Assembly (NCBI RefSeq): GCF_009730915.1
Contig: NC_052477.1
Location: forward strand, 1-64,000
Direction: 5' to 3'
From: Dioscorea cayenensis subsp. rotundata
Lineage: Eukaryota; Streptophyta; Magnoliopsida; Dioscoreales; Dioscoreaceae
DNA: 64,000 nucleotides
Shown here: in pieces, positions 63,098 to 64,000 of the stretch
Layout of the letters: the number at the start of each line of letters is the position of its first letter
How positions within the stretch are numbered: the first letter of the stretch is position 1
Notes under the pieces: generated by a model
What the model saw: the letters and a program-made list of their open reading frames with translations, nothing else
Told to the model about the DNA's origin: nothing
Databases searched by the model: none
Position numbers and translations under genes: made by a program

Positions 63098-63286
63098 TTC
63101 CGAGGAGACGAGGATGAACACTAGTGACTAGTGAGCCTTCTTTGTATCGATCTCGAGGGCAAGGGCTGTAAATCTAAACCGTCAATCACTCTGCTGATCT
63201 GGTGATGAACGGTTGAGATTCGCCAAAGTTTCATTGATAATGATACCCCAGAAGAGAACAAGGTATAGTGTTGAAGCTCAGCTTCC
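63098..63286. promoter_or_regulatory. Short shared promoter between DUF952 and PII genes
   Basis: Only 189 bp separate the two divergent start codons, so both leaders and core promoters must overlap or extend into each other. No clear TATA box was identified for either gene. Confidence 0.5.
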
Positions 63287-63940
63287 ATGGCGGCCATGGC
63301 GAAGCCCCAAGCTCTTAATCCTTTGAAGCCACTCTCAGCTGAAGCTCTTCTCCCTTTTCTCCATCAAAGTCTCTCCTTTTTCATGCCTAGAGCTTCTCCT
63401 CGCTGTGAATCACTGCACCATAGCAATGGAAGTGCTTCTTTCCGTCCCGTCATCAAAGCACAGAGCTCACCGGGTTTGGCCAAAGATTGAAACTTTTTCT
63501 TTGCGATTGGAGAAATCCATTCTTGGTCTTGCCTTTTCTGCTAGAATTTGATCAAGCTTTGTGTTTGCTTTATAGATTATGTCCCGGATTCGCAGTTCTA
63601 CAAAATTGAAGCTATTCTCAGGTGGTTTTCTCTTGCTACTGTTTGGAATTTTTGTGCAAAGCTTTTTGACCTAAAAACTGTGATTTTGTTTTGGATTTCT
63701 GAATGTTAAGGCCGTGGAGGGTGGCGCATGTGTCTTCAGTAAGTGAAAAAAGAAACAAATTTTCGATTTGAGTGAAGATTTCTTAGATTTTCAGAAGATT
63801 GGAGTTGGATTAATCTGCAAACGTTGTGCTTCGTTTTTGCTGGAAAATGCAGGGGTTGATGAAGATGGGGATCAGGGGAGTGACTGTGTCTGATGTTAGA
63901 GGTTTTGGAGCTCAGGGAGGGTCTATGGAAAGGCAAGCTG
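63287..63940 (+). CDS. GLB1: Nitrogen regulatory protein PII, plastid (GLB1), 5' part
   Basis: Exons 63287-63473, 63576-63621, 63711-63738 and 63853-63940 join in phase, and the gene continues beyond the window. The first exon encodes a Ser/Pro-rich, basic N-terminus typical of a chloroplast transit peptide. The PII core follows: DYVPDSQFYKIEAILRPWRV, MGIRGVTVSDVRGFGAQGG, then SMERQAG, the start of the T-loop. The FGAQGG stretch contributes to ATP and 2-oxoglutarate binding. Plant PII senses 2-oxoglutarate, ATP and glutamine and binds N-acetylglutamate kinase and acetyl-CoA carboxylase subunits in the plastid. The C-terminal Q-loop and kinase-contact residues are outside the window. Confidence 0.9.
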
Positions 63941-64000
63941 GTGAGATTATGGAACCTTTTATATAAAAACATGTCCTTTATCATGCTTTCTGCTTCATTG

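Overview
The window is nuclear DNA from a flowering plant. It has AT-rich introns and intergenic DNA, canonical GT-AG introns, and plant-type genes: a CIPK kinase, a DRM cytosine methyltransferase, a BOR boron transporter, a GH28 polygalacturonase and a plastid PII protein. It also carries LINE, CACTA and Ty1/copia elements. Gene style suggests a monocot, but I cannot name the species from sequence alone.

Layout. 1-6066: nearly full-length plant L1-type LINE with degraded ORF2, ending in a short poly-A about 50 bp upstream of the next start codon. 6115-7985: intact five-exon gene for the U11/U12 snRNP 20 kDa protein (ZMAT5 homologue). 9185-19176: polygalacturonase whose intron 2 holds an 8.2 kb CACTA transposon (9887-18077) with a perfect 3-bp target duplication. 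19177-24900: AT-rich repeats and a degraded CIPK kinase. 24900-35200: a nest of Ty1/copia fossils, one (26299-31529) with both LTRs and a 5-bp target duplication. 35989-38618: a 1.3 kb head-to-tail tandem duplication, each copy carrying two exons of a FEN1 flap endonuclease. 39033-40680: a second copy of a repeat block also found at 21543-22985, here carrying a fold-back array.

The right third is gene-rich: a DRM3-like methyltransferase with UBA domains (42406-47423, possibly starting near 41450), a BOR-type boron transporter (49952-53046), a G6PD4-like glucose-6-phosphate dehydrogenase (54170-57269, minus), pyroglutamyl peptidase I (59192-60086), a GDSL esterase (60470-61837, minus), a DUF952 protein (62062-63097, minus), and head to head with it the 5' part of a plastid PII signal protein gene (63287 to beyond the visible exon 4).

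The genes do not form one pathway. The main pattern is uneven coding quality. The U11/U12-20K, G6PD, pyroglutamyl peptidase, GDSL and DUF952 genes splice in silico with every phase correct, and so do the visible PII exons. The polygalacturonase, DRM3 and BOR genes each carry several one- or two-base indels inside well conserved exons whose splice sites remain intact. That means either recent gene decay or local consensus errors. No clearly new multi-gene system is visible. The most unusual items are the duplicated FEN1 exon pair, the DRM3 copy that lacks the methyltransferase cysteine, and the nested repeat structures.
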